NCBI RefSeq assembly: GCF_042677865.1
Contig: NZ_JBHUDD010000053.1
Location: forward strand, 1 to 64,000
Length of the DNA: 64,000 nt
From: Lutimaribacter salitolerans
GTDB taxonomy: Bacteria; Pseudomonadota; Alphaproteobacteria; Rhodobacterales; Rhodobacteraceae
Direction of reading: 5' to 3'
Shown: piece by piece, positions 1 to 8,772 of the stretch
How positions within the stretch are numbered: the first letter of the stretch is position 1
How the letters are laid out: each line of letters opens with the position of its first letter
The notes under the pieces: generated by a model
Databases searched by the model: none
The model's input: the letters and a program-made list of their open reading frames with translations, nothing else
What the model was told of the DNA's origin: nothing
Program-made: the position numbers and the translations under genes

Positions 1-63
1 CTACCCCCCGGGTGGGTCATTTTTAAATGATCACGATGGGTCAGTTTTGAATGCAGATTGACA
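1..63. mobile_element. Terminal repeats of an IS21-type insertion element (element continues left of the window)
   Basis: Read on the minus strand, the segment starts TGTCAATCTGCATTC and holds two related copies of a short motif, ATTCAAAACTGACCCA and ATTTAAAAATGACCCA. A 5'-TG terminus followed by several imperfect internal repeats with a TGACCC core is typical of IS21-family ends. The outer boundary is taken as position 63, where coding similarity to a transporter stops. No istA or istB gene is visible because the window ends. The family assignment is from pattern memory and was not checked by a search. Confidence 0.5.
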
Positions 64-725
64 CCCAGCGCCACCCAGACCAGCAGCGGCAGCGCCAACC
101 AGTCGGTCGCCACGATGTCGCGCCAGCCCCAGGCCCCCACCAGCACCGCACCGGCCACCAGCATGCCGAAGGTGAACACCACCGCCGGCTCGCCCCGGTT
201 CAGCTTGCGCACCAGCGGGGTATAGACCGCATGCGCCACGCAGCCGATGAAATACACCGCCTCGCCGCGCCCCACCTGAAACTGCGACAGCAGGTCCAGA
301 TCGGCGCGAAAGATCACCCACAGCGCCCCGGTGGCCCCGATCGCCAGCGCGCCCGCCATGCGCGGGGTGGTGATCTGGCGCAGCAGGAACCAGCCCGCGA
401 TGGCCGAGATGATCGGCGTCAGCGTGAACACCGCCGAGGCCGACACCGCAGGCGCGGTTTTCAGACCTTCGAACATCAGCACGAAATAGACGCCGAATAT
501 GCCACCCAGCAGCAGATACCGCCACGGCGCGCGCAATGCCTCGCGCTTGATGCCGCGGGTGGCGATCGCCACAGACCCCACGATCACCGCCGCCAGCGCG
601 AACCGCAGCGCGTTCAGCGCCGACGGGGCGATGTCATTGGCCACCATCACACCCAACGAGAATGACCCCGCCACCAGCGCCGAGAACAGCAGCATGGCCA
701 GATGGCCCCTTGCGGCCTCGGTCAC
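1..725 (-). pseudogene. DMT (EamA) family exporter truncated at its C-terminus by the insertion element
   Basis: The frame encodes a hydrophobic protein with drug/metabolite-transporter character: an N-terminal helix MLLFSALVAGSFSLG, the EamA-like stretch SASAVFTLTPIISAIAGWFL, and at least seven membrane segments. About 220 residues are transporter-like; the last 20 or so codons come from the insertion end, and the frame stays open past the window edge, so a normal end of about 290-300 residues is missing. The start chosen is a GTG at 723-725 that shares four bases (GTGA) with the stop of the upstream LysR gene, indicating translational coupling; an ATG at 747-749 is the alternative. An exporter right behind a LysR gene suggests that regulator controls it. 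Probably non-functional. Confidence 0.6.
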
Positions 726-1618
726 GGGCGCGGGTCCGGCACGCCCCATGCCTGCGCGCGTTCCTTCAGAAATGTCAGCAGGGTCTGGACCTTGACCGTG
801 CGGTGCAGATCGACATGGGTGACCAGCCACATCGGCACCTCCCACTCGCGCAGGGGCGGCATCACTTCCAGCAGGTCGGGATGATGCACGGCCTCCCACA
901 GCGGCAGGAACCCGATCCCGCCCCCGTCGACGACTGCCAGTTCCAGCGCCCGCGTCTCGGTGCTGCGAAACCGGATCGCGGCATCGTCCACATTGCGGCG
1001 CAGCCACTTGTTGAACGGCGCGCGCATGCCCGGATCATCATGCGCAACGAACACGTGATTGCCGAAATCCTCGGGGCCATCGGGCAGCCCGTGCCGGTCG
1101 GCATAGTCACGCGCGGCATACAGGCCATACCCCTGGCGAAAGAACGGCTGCACCACGTTGTCGGGTTCATCCGGGGCTGTTTCGCCCGCGCGGATCGCCA
1201 CATGCGCCTCGCCGTATTCCAGCCGGAACAGCCGTTCGCCGGTCAGATAGCGCAGGACGATATCGGTGTGCGTGTCCTGAAACATCTTCAGCGCGGGCGA
1301 CAGCAGCGGCGCCAGCCCCGACAGCGAGGTGATCACCAACTCGCCCGTCATGTCGTTGGTGCCGCCCTTCAGACGCCCGGCCAGTTGGTGAAACTGCTCG
1401 TCCGTGGCCTGCGCGACACGCAGCAGGTCGGCGCCTGCTTCGGTCGGGGTGTAGCCGCGTGCGTGCCGCTGGAACAGCTTGACGCCCAGCCGTCCTTCCA
1501 GCGCGTCGATATGGCGGATCACGGTGGCGTGGTGCACGCCCAGAACCTCGGCCGCGCCGCTGACCGTGCGCAGCCGCGCCACCTGAAACGCGGTGCGAAT
1601 CTCATCCCAGTTGTCCAT
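722..1618 (-). CDS. LysR family transcriptional regulator
   Basis: This 298-residue protein has the LysR layout. The N-terminal winged helix-turn-helix covers roughly residues 5-65, with the recognition region AAEVLGVHHATVIRHIDALE followed by the conserved wing LGVKLFQRHARGYTPTEAG. A LysR substrate-binding domain fills the remainder, about residues 90-290. The ATG at 1618 opens with MDNWDEIRTAF, a typical LysR start; the frame is open further upstream but those codons would lie inside the preceding kinase gene. It sits 32 bp after the hybrid kinase gene and overlaps the following exporter gene by four bases. Its effector cannot be read from sequence; the coupled exporter is the likeliest target. 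Confidence 0.88.
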   Translation of the reverse strand: MDNWDEIRTAFQVARLRTVSGAAEVLGVHHATVIRHIDALEGRLGVKLFQRHARGYTPTEAGADLLRVAQATDEQFHQLAGRLKGGTNDMTGELVITSLSGLAPLLSPALKMFQDTHTDIVLRYLTGERLFRLEYGEAHVAIRAGETAPDEPDNVVQPFFRQGYGLYAARDYADRHGLPDGPEDFGNHVFVAHDDPGMRAPFNKWLRRNVDDAAIRFRSTETRALELAVVDGGGIGFLPLWEAVHHPDLLEVMPPLREWEVPMWLVTHVDLHRTVKVQTLLTFLKERAQAWGVPDPRP

Positions 1619-1650
1619 GCCTGCCTCTTGCTGCCCGCAACCGGAGGTGA

Positions 1651-4335
1651 CTATGCGCGCGGCCCGGCCAAATGGCCAGAGCCGCCGGGACAATAGCCCG
1701 AAACAAAGCGCTTGAACGCCCGCAGCATCGGGCGCACCGCCTCCATGGCCTCGCGGGCGCAGGCCAGATCGCCGCGCGCCGCGGCCTGCTGGCAGCCGCG
1801 CAACTGCCCGCCGATCACGCGCAGGCCCATCACATCCGCCGCCCCGGCCACGCGATGCGCCTCGGCGGCCAGCGCCTCGGGCGACAGACCGGGGATGCCA
1901 TCGGCCAGCCCCTGGACCTGCGCCGCCAGCGTTTCCATTTGGCGGCACACGCCCGCGCGGCCCAGCAGAGCTTCCAGTTCGGACAGGATGTCCGGCTCGG
2001 GACGGCCCGCAGCGTCAAGACCGGCGGTCGGCCCGCTCGCGCGCGGCCCGGATGCCCCCGCCCCGCCGCGCACCATATGTTGCAGCTTGCGCCGCAGGTC
2101 GGACGTGTCGAACGGCTTGTGCATCAACCGCCCCTCGCTGGCCATGCGCCGTTCGAATGCGATGCTGTGGGCGGTGACCGCCCCGCCGGTCAGAAACAGA
2201 AACGGCGGGCCATCCGGGCCGACCGCCGTGCAAAAGGCAGGCCCGTCCATGTCGGGCATCATGATGTCACACAGGATGATGTCGCAGCCCTGACCGGCCC
2301 GCAGCGCCTCCAGCGCGCGGCGCGCGTCGTTGAACACGGTGATGTCAAAGGCATCCTCCAGCATCCGCGCCACCAGCGTGGTGACCAGCACATCGTCATC
2401 CACCACCATCACCCGTGGCCGCGCCGCCCCGGCCGCCCGCCGCGCCGCCGCCTGCGCCACCGTGCCGGCCTCTCCCCTGTCGGCCAGCGCCGGCAGCGTG
2501 ATCTCCACCCGCGTGCCCTGCCCGGGGGTCGAGGTGATCTCGAGCGTGCCATCCGCCTCGGCCAGAATCCTGCGGCAGATCGGCAGGCCCAGCCCGGTGC
2601 CCCCGCTTTCGCCACGCCTTGTAAAAAACGGCTCGAACAGCCGCGCCAGGTCGTCGGGCGGAATGCCCACGCCGTTGTCCTCGACCACGATCCGCACCCG
2701 GTCGCCCGCCGCGGAGACATCGATGCCGATCCCGTTCTGCCCGCGATCCTCGGACTGGAACGCATGCGCGGCGTTGCTCAAAAGGTTCAACATCACCTGG
2801 CTCAACCGCCCCGGTGCGATGGGCACATGCGGCACCTGCCCCAGCGCCATGTCCAGTTGCGCCCGGTGGCGCAGGTCCGACATCGCCATGCGAGACGCGA
2901 TGCGGATCACCTCGGCAGGATCACAGGCGTTCTCCGACCCGTCGACCCGGCTGATCGCTTTCAGATCGGCGACGATCTCGCGCACATAGCGCCCGCCGGT
3001 GGCCGCGCCTTCCAGCGCCTCGGCGATTTCGGGCGTTGCGGTGCCATCCCGGCGCAGCAGATCCTCGATCCGCTCCAGATTGCCCAGAACATAGGTCAGC
3101 GGATTGTTGATCTCGTGCGCCACACCGGCGGCCATCGTGCCCATGGTCGCCATATGCGACGACAGCTGGATCTGCGCGTCGCGCGCGCGCGCCTCGTGCT
3201 CGATCCGCACCCGGTCCGAGATATCGCGGAACACCCCCAGGATGGCCGTCTGCCCGTCAATCTCGATCAGCGACCCGCTGATCTCGGCCAGCAGTTCGGT
3301 GCCGTCGGCACACAGGATCGGGGCATGGGTCGTGTCGCGCTTGTTGCGCATCAGCGCCGCGACATGGTCGGCAAACCCCTGGCGCACCTGGTCGCTGACA
3401 CGTGGCGGATGCAGCTCGGATTGATGCATGCCGACCAGTTCGGCGATGGGTTTGCCCCACAGCCTCTCGGCGGGCTGGTTCGCCTCGAGGATCGTGCCGG
3501 TGACCGCATCGGCCAGGATCGCGGCATCGTTCATGTGGTGAAACAGCACGGTGAACCGCCGTTGGGTGTCTTCAAGCTGGCGTTCGACCTGCTGCATCAG
3601 GGTCCGGTCGGTCAGGCTGCCCACGATGATGATCGGCTTGCCCTCGTCATCGCGCAGGGCCTGCCCGTTGGCCAGGAAATGCCCGTAGCGATTGTCGCCC
3701 AGATGAAACCGCAACTCGATATTCTTGTACGGCGTGCCAAGCTCCAGATGGTTGTTGATCGCCTGCTTGACCCGGTCGTGATCACTCGGGTGGACCAGCG
3801 CGGCCAGTTCGTCCCGTTTGGTGGGGGCCTTTTCATGCGGCAGCCCGACCATGTCGCTGGTGCGGCGCGACCATTCGACCACATCGCTTTCGACATGCCA
3901 CATCCAGTAGCCGTCAACCGACTCTTCCAGAAAGGTCTTGAGCGCGCGGTTCTGCAAATCGGTCCGGCGATTATCGACAAAGCGGCGGATGATCTCGGAG
4001 GCCGCGGCCCAGTCCATGCTGACCAGCATGTCGAACAGATCGCCCAGCGGCACCTGCGCGGCCTGCGCATTGTCTGCCGCCAGCCCCAGCACGGCGATAT
4101 GCACGCCCTGTGCGCGGCACCGCGCCACCGCGCGGGCGACCGGGTCCAGATTGCAGCCTTGGCCGAACGGCACGATCAGCACGCCCATTTCGGCCCCCGG
4201 CTGGGTGTTGCATCCCTGCAGATCGGACAGGGACACATCGGCCGGCACCACATGCCCCGCCAGGGTGTCGCGGGCAAAGCGCATTCCCTCGGGCGCAGTG
4301 CCCGTGTCGAGTACCAGACAATCGCTGCCTTTCAC
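1651..4335 (-). CDS. Hybrid sensor histidine kinase with two PAS domains, receiver and Hpt domains
   Basis: This 894-residue protein has no obvious membrane segment and is probably cytosolic. Order: a degenerate receiver-like N-terminus (about 1-120), two PAS domains (about 130-250 and 260-375, each ending in the PAC-like GSLTDRT and FRDISDR), a HisKA helix with phospho-acceptor H407 in MAAGVAHEINNPLTYVLGN, an HATPase domain with N521, DNGVGI and GGTGLGLPIC, a receiver with phospho-acceptor D690 (CDIMMPD) and K740, and a C-terminal Hpt-like helix AEAHRVAGAADVMGL with H827. This is a complete internal phosphorelay. The GTG start at 4335 follows AGGGAGAGCAGA, a good ribosome site; an upstream ATG at 4395 lacks one. 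No cognate DNA-binding response regulator is adjacent. The signal is unknown. Confidence 0.9.
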   Translation of the reverse strand: MKGSDCLVLDTGTAPEGMRFARDTLAGHVVPADVSLSDLQGCNTQPGAEMGVLIVPFGQGCNLDPVARAVARCRAQGVHIAVLGLAADNAQAAQVPLGDLFDMLVSMDWAAASEIIRRFVDNRRTDLQNRALKTFLEESVDGYWMWHVESDVVEWSRRTSDMVGLPHEKAPTKRDELAALVHPSDHDRVKQAINNHLELGTPYKNIELRFHLGDNRYGHFLANGQALRDDEGKPIIIVGSLTDRTLMQQVERQLEDTQRRFTVLFHHMNDAAILADAVTGTILEANQPAERLWGKPIAELVGMHQSELHPPRVSDQVRQGFADHVAALMRNKRDTTHAPILCADGTELLAEISGSLIEIDGQTAILGVFRDISDRVRIEHEARARDAQIQLSSHMATMGTMAAGVAHEINNPLTYVLGNLERIEDLLRRDGTATPEIAEALEGAATGGRYVREIVADLKAISRVDGSENACDPAEVIRIASRMAMSDLRHRAQLDMALGQVPHVPIAPGRLSQVMLNLLSNAAHAFQSEDRGQNGIGIDVSAAGDRVRIVVEDNGVGIPPDDLARLFEPFFTRRGESGGTGLGLPICRRILAEADGTLEITSTPGQGTRVEITLPALADRGEAGTVAQAAARRAAGAARPRVMVVDDDVLVTTLVARMLEDAFDITVFNDARRALEALRAGQGCDIILCDIMMPDMDGPAFCTAVGPDGPPFLFLTGGAVTAHSIAFERRMASEGRLMHKPFDTSDLRRKLQHMVRGGAGASGPRASGPTAGLDAAGRPEPDILSELEALLGRAGVCRQMETLAAQVQGLADGIPGLSPEALAAEAHRVAGAADVMGLRVIGGQLRGCQQAAARGDLACAREAMEAVRPMLRAFKRFVSGYCPGGSGHLAGPRA

Positions 4336-4479
4336 TCTGCTCTCCCTGCCATATTGCCGGTATGCGCGGCCTGCACCCTGACATTCACAGCCCATTGTCG
4401 CAATCTAAAATGCCCGCGACACGCCCTGCGCCCGGGCTGGCGGACGGCAGGTCGGACTGCACCGGTTACCGCACCTGGC

Positions 4480-4872
4480 TCATGCGCCACGGTCGATCTC
4501 GTGCTGGGCCCACAGATGGCCGACAAAGGCGCCCTTGACCAGCCGCAGCAGACCCAGCGTCAGACCCCCGATCACGGCCGTGACCACAAGGGCAAGCATC
4601 AAGGGGTCGGACCGGAACGCGACAAACCCCAATCCCAGAACAGGGATCAGCAATAGCCCGACGATCGTCATGGTGATAAAGGCCGGCCCGTCCGCAGCAC
4701 GGTACAGCCCCATGGGCTCACCGCAGGCCGAACATTTCTGAACGACGGTCAGGTAGCCGTCGAACAACCTGCCTTCGCCGCAGTTCGGACAGCGGCACAA
4801 CAGCCCCCGACGCATGGCTTCGGCGTTGGATCGCGCGGGCAGAGCGGGGCGTGTTTCGGGGTCATCGGCCAT
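4480..4872 (-). CDS. DUF983 family membrane protein
   Basis: This 130-residue protein matches the DUF983 pattern. An N-terminal zinc-ribbon-like segment, RGLLCRCPNCGEGRLFDGYL, is followed by a second CSACG pair, which together could bind one zinc ion. The conserved DGPAFIT then leads into two hydrophobic helices (about residues 66-86 and 91-112). It is probably an inner-membrane protein. The biochemical role of the family is not known; members often lie near cytochrome oxidase assembly or envelope genes, neither of which is seen here. It is separated from the kinase gene by 144 bp and is divergent from ffh. Confidence 0.85.
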   Translation of the reverse strand: MADDPETRPALPARSNAEAMRRGLLCRCPNCGEGRLFDGYLTVVQKCSACGEPMGLYRAADGPAFITMTIVGLLLIPVLGLGFVAFRSDPLMLALVVTAVIGGLTLGLLRLVKGAFVGHLWAQHEIDRGA

Positions 4873-4976
4873 GCCCCCTACATAGGTCCGCAGGGGCCCG
4901 ACTGCAAAGGCGCGCAGGCATGCCCTCGTGCCCGGCCGGGTTCGGGGCCAAGTCGCAGCCCGCCTTGCCCACTCTC

Positions 4977-5005
4977 TTGACTCGGGCGCGCGCTGGCCCT
5001 ATTGC
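4977..5005 (+). promoter_or_regulatory. Candidate sigma-70-type promoter of ffh
   Basis: TTGACT (4977-4982), a 17-base spacer and TATTGC (5000-5005) precede ffh, giving a leader of about 170 nt. This is the best hexamer pair in the 310-base gap 4873-5182 between the DUF983 gene and ffh. Nothing else was recognised in that gap, and no SRP RNA gene is visible there. Confidence 0.45.
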
Positions 5006-5182
5006 CCCATCCAACACCCGGAAGACCCCGCTCTTCCGGTCCTCGACCGCAGGTCAGGATCGCCCCCCGTCAGCGCGGTGCGCCCACGGGGGCCACACCT
5101 GTTTGGCGGCTCGGGGTTTCACACCACCCGCCGCGCCCCCATCTGGGCAGGCAGATCGAGGCCGCAACAAGGAGCCGACGGC

Positions 5183-6670
5183 ATGTTTGAAAATCTGTCC
5201 GAACGCCTGTCCGGTGTCTTCGACCGCCTGACCAAGCAGGGCGCGCTGTCCGAGGATGACGTCAAGACCGCCCTGCGCGAGGTGCGCGTGGCCCTGCTCG
5301 AGGCGGATGTCTCCCTGCCCGTCGCCCGCGACTTCATCGCCCGCGTGCAGGAAAAGGCCACCGGACAGGCCGTCACCAAATCCGTCACCCCCGGTCAGCA
5401 GGTCGTCAAGATCGTGCATGACGCGCTGGTGGCCACGCTGACCGGCGACGAAGACCCCGGCAAGCTCAAGATCGACAACCCGCCCGCCCCGATGCTGATG
5501 GTCGGCCTGCAGGGCGGCGGCAAGACCACCACCACCGCCAAGCTGGCCAAGCGGCTCAAGGAACGCGATGGCAAGCGCGTGCTGATGGCCTCGCTCGACA
5601 TCTATCGCCCCGCCGCGATGGAACAGCTGGCCGTGCTGGGCGCGCAGATCGGCGTCGACACCCTGCCCATCGTGGCCGGGCAGAAACCCGTCGACATCGC
5701 CCGCCGCGCCAAGCAGCAGGCGACCATGGGCGGCTATGATGTCTACATGCTCGACACCGCCGGGCGGCTCCAGATCGACGAGGTGCTGATGCAGGAGGTG
5801 GCCGATGTGGCCGCCGTCACCAGCCCGCGCGAAACCCTGCTGGTGGTCGATGGTCTGACCGGTCAGGTCGCCGTCGAGGTGGCACAGGAATTCGACGCCA
5901 AGATCGGCATCTCCGGCGTGGTCCTGACCCGGATGGACAGCGACGGGCGCGGCGGCGCCGCCCTGTCGATGCGCGCGGTCACCGGCAAGCCGATCCGCTT
6001 TGTCGGTCTGGGCGAAAAGATGGACGCGCTGGAAACCTTCGAGCCCGAGCGCATCGCCGGCCGCATCCTTGGCATGGGCGACATCGTGGCGCTGGTCGAA
6101 AAGGCGCAGGACACCATCGAGGCCGAACAGGCCGAGCGCATGATGAAGCGCTTCCAGAAGGGTCAGTTCAACATGAACGACCTGAAAATGCAGCTTGAAC
6201 AGATGACCAAGATGGGCGGCATGGAATCCATCATGGGCATGATGCCCGGCATGGGCAAGATGGCCAAGCAGGTGCAGGACGCGGGCTTTGACGACAAGAT
6301 CATCCGCCAGCAGGTCGCGCTGATCCAGTCGATGACCAAGAAGGAACGCGCCAACCCCCAGATCCTTCAGGCCAGCCGCAAGAAGCGGATCGCCAGGGGC
6401 GCGGGGCTGGAAGTCTCCGACCTCAACAAGCTGCTCAAGATGCACCGCCAGATGGCGGACGTGATGAAAAAGATGGGCAAGATGGGCAAGGGCGGCATGT
6501 TCAAGCAGGCCATGAAGGGCATGATGGGCAAAGGCGGCGGCATGCCCGACATGAACGACCCCAAGGCGATGGAGGCCGCGGCCAAGGCCATGGGCACCCG
6601 GCTGCCCGGCGGCATGGGTGGCGGCATGGGCCTGCCCGGCGGCCTGTCCGGTTTCGGCAAGAAGAAATGA
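5183..6670 (+). CDS. ffh: Signal recognition particle protein Ffh (SRP54)
   Basis: Ffh is the GTPase of the bacterial signal recognition particle; it binds 4.5S RNA and the signal sequences of nascent membrane proteins and docks with FtsY at the membrane. The 495-residue product has the N domain (about 1-95), the G domain with P-loop GLQGGGKTTTTAK (108-120), DTAGR (191-195) and the SRP-specific LDIYRPAAMEQL, and a methionine-rich M domain (from about 330) with many MG and MM runs and a GFGKKK tail. The ATG at 5183 follows AAGGAG at 5169-5174; the open frame extends upstream but has no family similarity there. Its stop overlaps the first GNAT start by four bases. Confidence 0.98.
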   Translation: MFENLSERLSGVFDRLTKQGALSEDDVKTALREVRVALLEADVSLPVARDFIARVQEKATGQAVTKSVTPGQQVVKIVHDALVATLTGDEDPGKLKIDNPPAPMLMVGLQGGGKTTTTAKLAKRLKERDGKRVLMASLDIYRPAAMEQLAVLGAQIGVDTLPIVAGQKPVDIARRAKQQATMGGYDVYMLDTAGRLQIDEVLMQEVADVAAVTSPRETLLVVDGLTGQVAVEVAQEFDAKIGISGVVLTRMDSDGRGGAALSMRAVTGKPIRFVGLGEKMDALETFEPERIAGRILGMGDIVALVEKAQDTIEAEQAERMMKRFQKGQFNMNDLKMQLEQMTKMGGMESIMGMMPGMGKMAKQVQDAGFDDKIIRQQVALIQSMTKKERANPQILQASRKKRIARGAGLEVSDLNKLLKMHRQMADVMKKMGKMGKGGMFKQAMKGMMGKGGGMPDMNDPKAMEAAAKAMGTRLPGGMGGGMGLPGGLSGFGKKK

Positions 6671-7182
6671 TCACCGCGGCCCCCACATTGACCACGGCGC
6701 GACTGATCCTGCGCCAGCCGGTGCCGGGCGATATGGATGCCTATGTCGCCTATGCGATGTCGGATCGTGCGCGCTTTGTGGGTGGGCCGTTCGACGAGGC
6801 ACAGGCCGTTGCAAGGCTGGGCGCGATGATCGCGCACTGGCCGCTGCACGGCTACGGCCGCTATGTCATGATGCAGGGCGAGCGCGCCATCGGCCATGTC
6901 GGCCCGCTGGCCCGCGACGATGACCATCCCCCCGAAATGACATGGACCCTGTGGGACGGCGCGGCCGAGGGACAGGGTCTCGCGACCGAGGCGGCACAGG
7001 CCGTCACCCGCCACGTCTTCGACGATCTGCGCTGGCCCGCGATGATCCTGCGGATCGAGTCCGGCAACACAGCCTCGCTCCGCCTGGCCGAAAAGCTGGG
7101 CGCCACCCTGTCGGACGATCCGATCCCCGGATGGTCGGCAGATGTGCTGACCTATGATCTGCGCGCACAGGTGCGCGCATGA
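6667..7182 (+). CDS. GNAT family N-acetyltransferase, paralogue 1 of 5
   Basis: This 171-residue protein belongs to the RimJ/RimL-like branch of acetyl-CoA-dependent N-acetyltransferases. It opens with the diagnostic strand LTTARLILRQPVPGD, has GHWPLHGYGRYVM-type text in the middle, an acetyl-CoA binding turn EGQGLATEAAQAV at about 99-111, and ends with the ESGNTASLRLAEKLGA helix. The ATG shares four bases with the ffh stop, so translation is probably coupled. The substrate is unknown: a ribosomal protein, another protein N-terminus or a small molecule are all possible. It is the first of five coupled paralogues. Confidence 0.88.
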   Translation: MITAAPTLTTARLILRQPVPGDMDAYVAYAMSDRARFVGGPFDEAQAVARLGAMIAHWPLHGYGRYVMMQGERAIGHVGPLARDDDHPPEMTWTLWDGAAEGQGLATEAAQAVTRHVFDDLRWPAMILRIESGNTASLRLAEKLGATLSDDPIPGWSADVLTYDLRAQVRA

Positions 7183-7694
7183 CCACGATTCCCACGCTCA
7201 CCACCGACCGCCTGATCCTGCGCGCGCCTCGGCTGGCCGATTTCGACGCCTGGGCGGACTATTTCACCAGCCCCCGCTCGGTATTCGAAGGCGGACCGTT
7301 CGACCGCGTGCAGGCCTATCGCATCTGGGCATCGGACGTGGCGCTGTGGCAGCTGCGCGGCTATGGCCCCTTTGCCGTCGAAGACCGCGACACGGGCGCG
7401 CATCTGGGCGACGTGGGCCTCTACCAGTCCGCAGGCTACCCCGCCGCCGAGCTGGGCTGGTTCACCGTGCCTCAGGCCGAGGGCAAGGGCATCGCGTTCG
7501 AGGCTGCACAACGCGTGCTGGACTGGCTGCGCGACACCACCGACTGGCCCCATGTGACCAACATCATCCATCCCGACAACGACCGCTCCATCGCGCTGGG
7601 TCTGCGGCTGGGCGGGGTAATCGACCCGTCGTTGCCCGGCATCGACCAAGGGGATGTGGTGATCCGCCACGACCTGAAAGGGGCGCAGACATGA
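7179..7694 (+). CDS. GNAT family N-acetyltransferase, paralogue 2 of 5
   Basis: The 171-residue product opens with TIPTLTTDRLILRAPRLADF and has a conserved middle with GGPFDRVQAYRIWA and RGYGPFAVED. The acetyl-CoA turn is EGKGIAFEAAQ (about 102-112) and the final helix is IIHPDNDRSIALGLRLGG. It couples to its neighbours on both sides by ATGA overlaps. Compared with paralogue 1 the fold text aligns throughout but the residues differ widely, so this is an old duplication, not a recent tandem repeat. The acceptor substrate is not predictable. Confidence 0.88.
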   Translation: MTTIPTLTTDRLILRAPRLADFDAWADYFTSPRSVFEGGPFDRVQAYRIWASDVALWQLRGYGPFAVEDRDTGAHLGDVGLYQSAGYPAAELGWFTVPQAEGKGIAFEAAQRVLDWLRDTTDWPHVTNIIHPDNDRSIALGLRLGGVIDPSLPGIDQGDVVIRHDLKGAQT

Positions 7695-8245
7695 ACCTGA
7701 CCAACGCCCCCACGCTGGAAACCGCAGACCTGATCCTGCGCAGCCACCGCCCCGAGGATATCGAACCGCTGATCGCCTTTTTGACCGATCCGGTGCGCGC
7801 GGCGGGCTTTGGCGCGCATCCCGACCGGCACGAGGCCTGGCGCTGGGTCGCCCTGTCGGTGGGCCACTGGCACATCCACGGCTACGGCTATTTCACGATC
7901 GAGGACAAGGCATCGGGCCAGCCCGCCGGAATCACCGGCATCTGGAACCCCGATGGCTGGCCCGAACCCGAACTGGGCTGGGTCGTGTTCGATGGCTTCG
8001 AGGGCCGCGGTGTGGCGTATCAGGCCGCCGCCCGCGCCCGCGAATGGGCCTATGACGATCTGGGCTTCACCACGATGACCTCGAACATCGTGCCGGGCAA
8101 CACCCGCTCGATCGCGCTGGCCGAACGGCTGGGCGCGCGGTTCGAACGCGAATACCAGAACGTGCACATGGGCAAGGATCTGCTCTATCGCCACCCCGGC
8201 CCCGGCGCGCTGGACAGCGACGGCAATGTCGAGGCCTACGCATGA
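7691..8245 (+). CDS. GNAT family N-acetyltransferase, paralogue 3 of 5
   Basis: This 184-residue member starts at the ATG at 7691 that overlaps the previous stop by four bases. Visible family marks are ETADLILRSHRPEDIEPLIA, GHWHIHGYGYFTIED, the motif GWPEPELGWVVFDGFEGRGV carrying the acetyl-CoA turn, and SNIVPGNTRSIALAERLGA. It has a longer C-terminal tail (RHPGPGALDSDGNVEAYA) than paralogues 1 and 2. Function is unknown beyond probable acetyl transfer. Confidence 0.88.
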   Translation: MNLTNAPTLETADLILRSHRPEDIEPLIAFLTDPVRAAGFGAHPDRHEAWRWVALSVGHWHIHGYGYFTIEDKASGQPAGITGIWNPDGWPEPELGWVVFDGFEGRGVAYQAAARAREWAYDDLGFTTMTSNIVPGNTRSIALAERLGARFEREYQNVHMGKDLLYRHPGPGALDSDGNVEAYA

Positions 8246-8772
8246 CCCGGCTTTGCGTCGATATCCCGGTGATCGAGACCGACCGCCTGATCCTGCGCGA
8301 GATGCGCGACGCCGATCTGGACGTGATCGCCGATTTCTTTGCCGATGACCGCAGCGCCTTTGTCGGCGGGACGAAATCGCGCGCCGACAGCTGGCGGGTG
8401 ATCGCGGGGGCTCTGGGTCACTGGCTGCTGCGCGGCCATGGCATGTGGCTGGTGGCCGACCGGACCACCGATCAGCCCATCGGCGGCGTCGGTTTCCTGA
8501 GCCCCGAAGGCTGGGATGAACCCGAACTGGGCTGGCACCTGTACAACGGCCACGAAGGCAAGGGCTATGCTTTCGAGGCCGCAACCGCCGCGCGCGCCTA
8601 TGGCGCCGCGCATTTCGGGCTGGACGGCGTGATCAGCTACATCGCGCCGGGCAACACCCGCTCGGCCGCGCTGGCCGAACGGCTGGGGGCGACGGTCGAA
8701 CGGCAGGGCATGCTGCTGGGCCATGATGTCAATATCTACCGCCACCCCAAGGTCGGGGGGCGCGACGCATGA
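8242..8772 (+). CDS. GNAT family N-acetyltransferase, paralogue 4 of 5
   Basis: The 176-residue product shows IETDRLILREMRDADLDVIA at the N-terminus, GHWLLRGHGMWLVAD in the centre, GWDEPELGWHLYNGHEGKGY with the acetyl-CoA turn, and YIAPGNTRSAALAERLGA near the end. Paralogues 3, 4 and 5 share a C-terminal YRHP motif, so they form the closer subgroup. It is coupled by ATGA overlaps on both sides. The substrate is unknown. Confidence 0.88.
   Translation: MTRLCVDIPVIETDRLILREMRDADLDVIADFFADDRSAFVGGTKSRADSWRVIAGALGHWLLRGHGMWLVADRTTDQPIGGVGFLSPEGWDEPELGWHLYNGHEGKGYAFEAATAARAYGAAHFGLDGVISYIAPGNTRSAALAERLGATVERQGMLLGHDVNIYRHPKVGGRDA

Noticed and set aside
1619..1948. Upstream extension of the first LysR protein
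   Set aside because: The extra residues overlap the kinase gene and have no LysR similarity; the HTH starts right after the ATG at 1618.
1672..4656. A very long open frame (994 codons) opposite the histidine kinase
   Set aside because: It is rich in Arg, His, Pro and Gln and has no domain text; such antisense frames are expected in GC-rich genes. The minus strand encodes a full kinase.
4928..5182. N-terminal extension of Ffh by 85 residues
   Set aside because: Ffh starts at MFENLSERLSG, directly after AAGGAG; the extension has no SRP54 similarity and would cover the candidate promoter.
4873..5182. 4.5S SRP RNA gene next to ffh
   Set aside because: No GGAAG tetraloop-type SRP core (such as CAGGTCCGGAAGGAAGCAGC-like text) was found in this gap.
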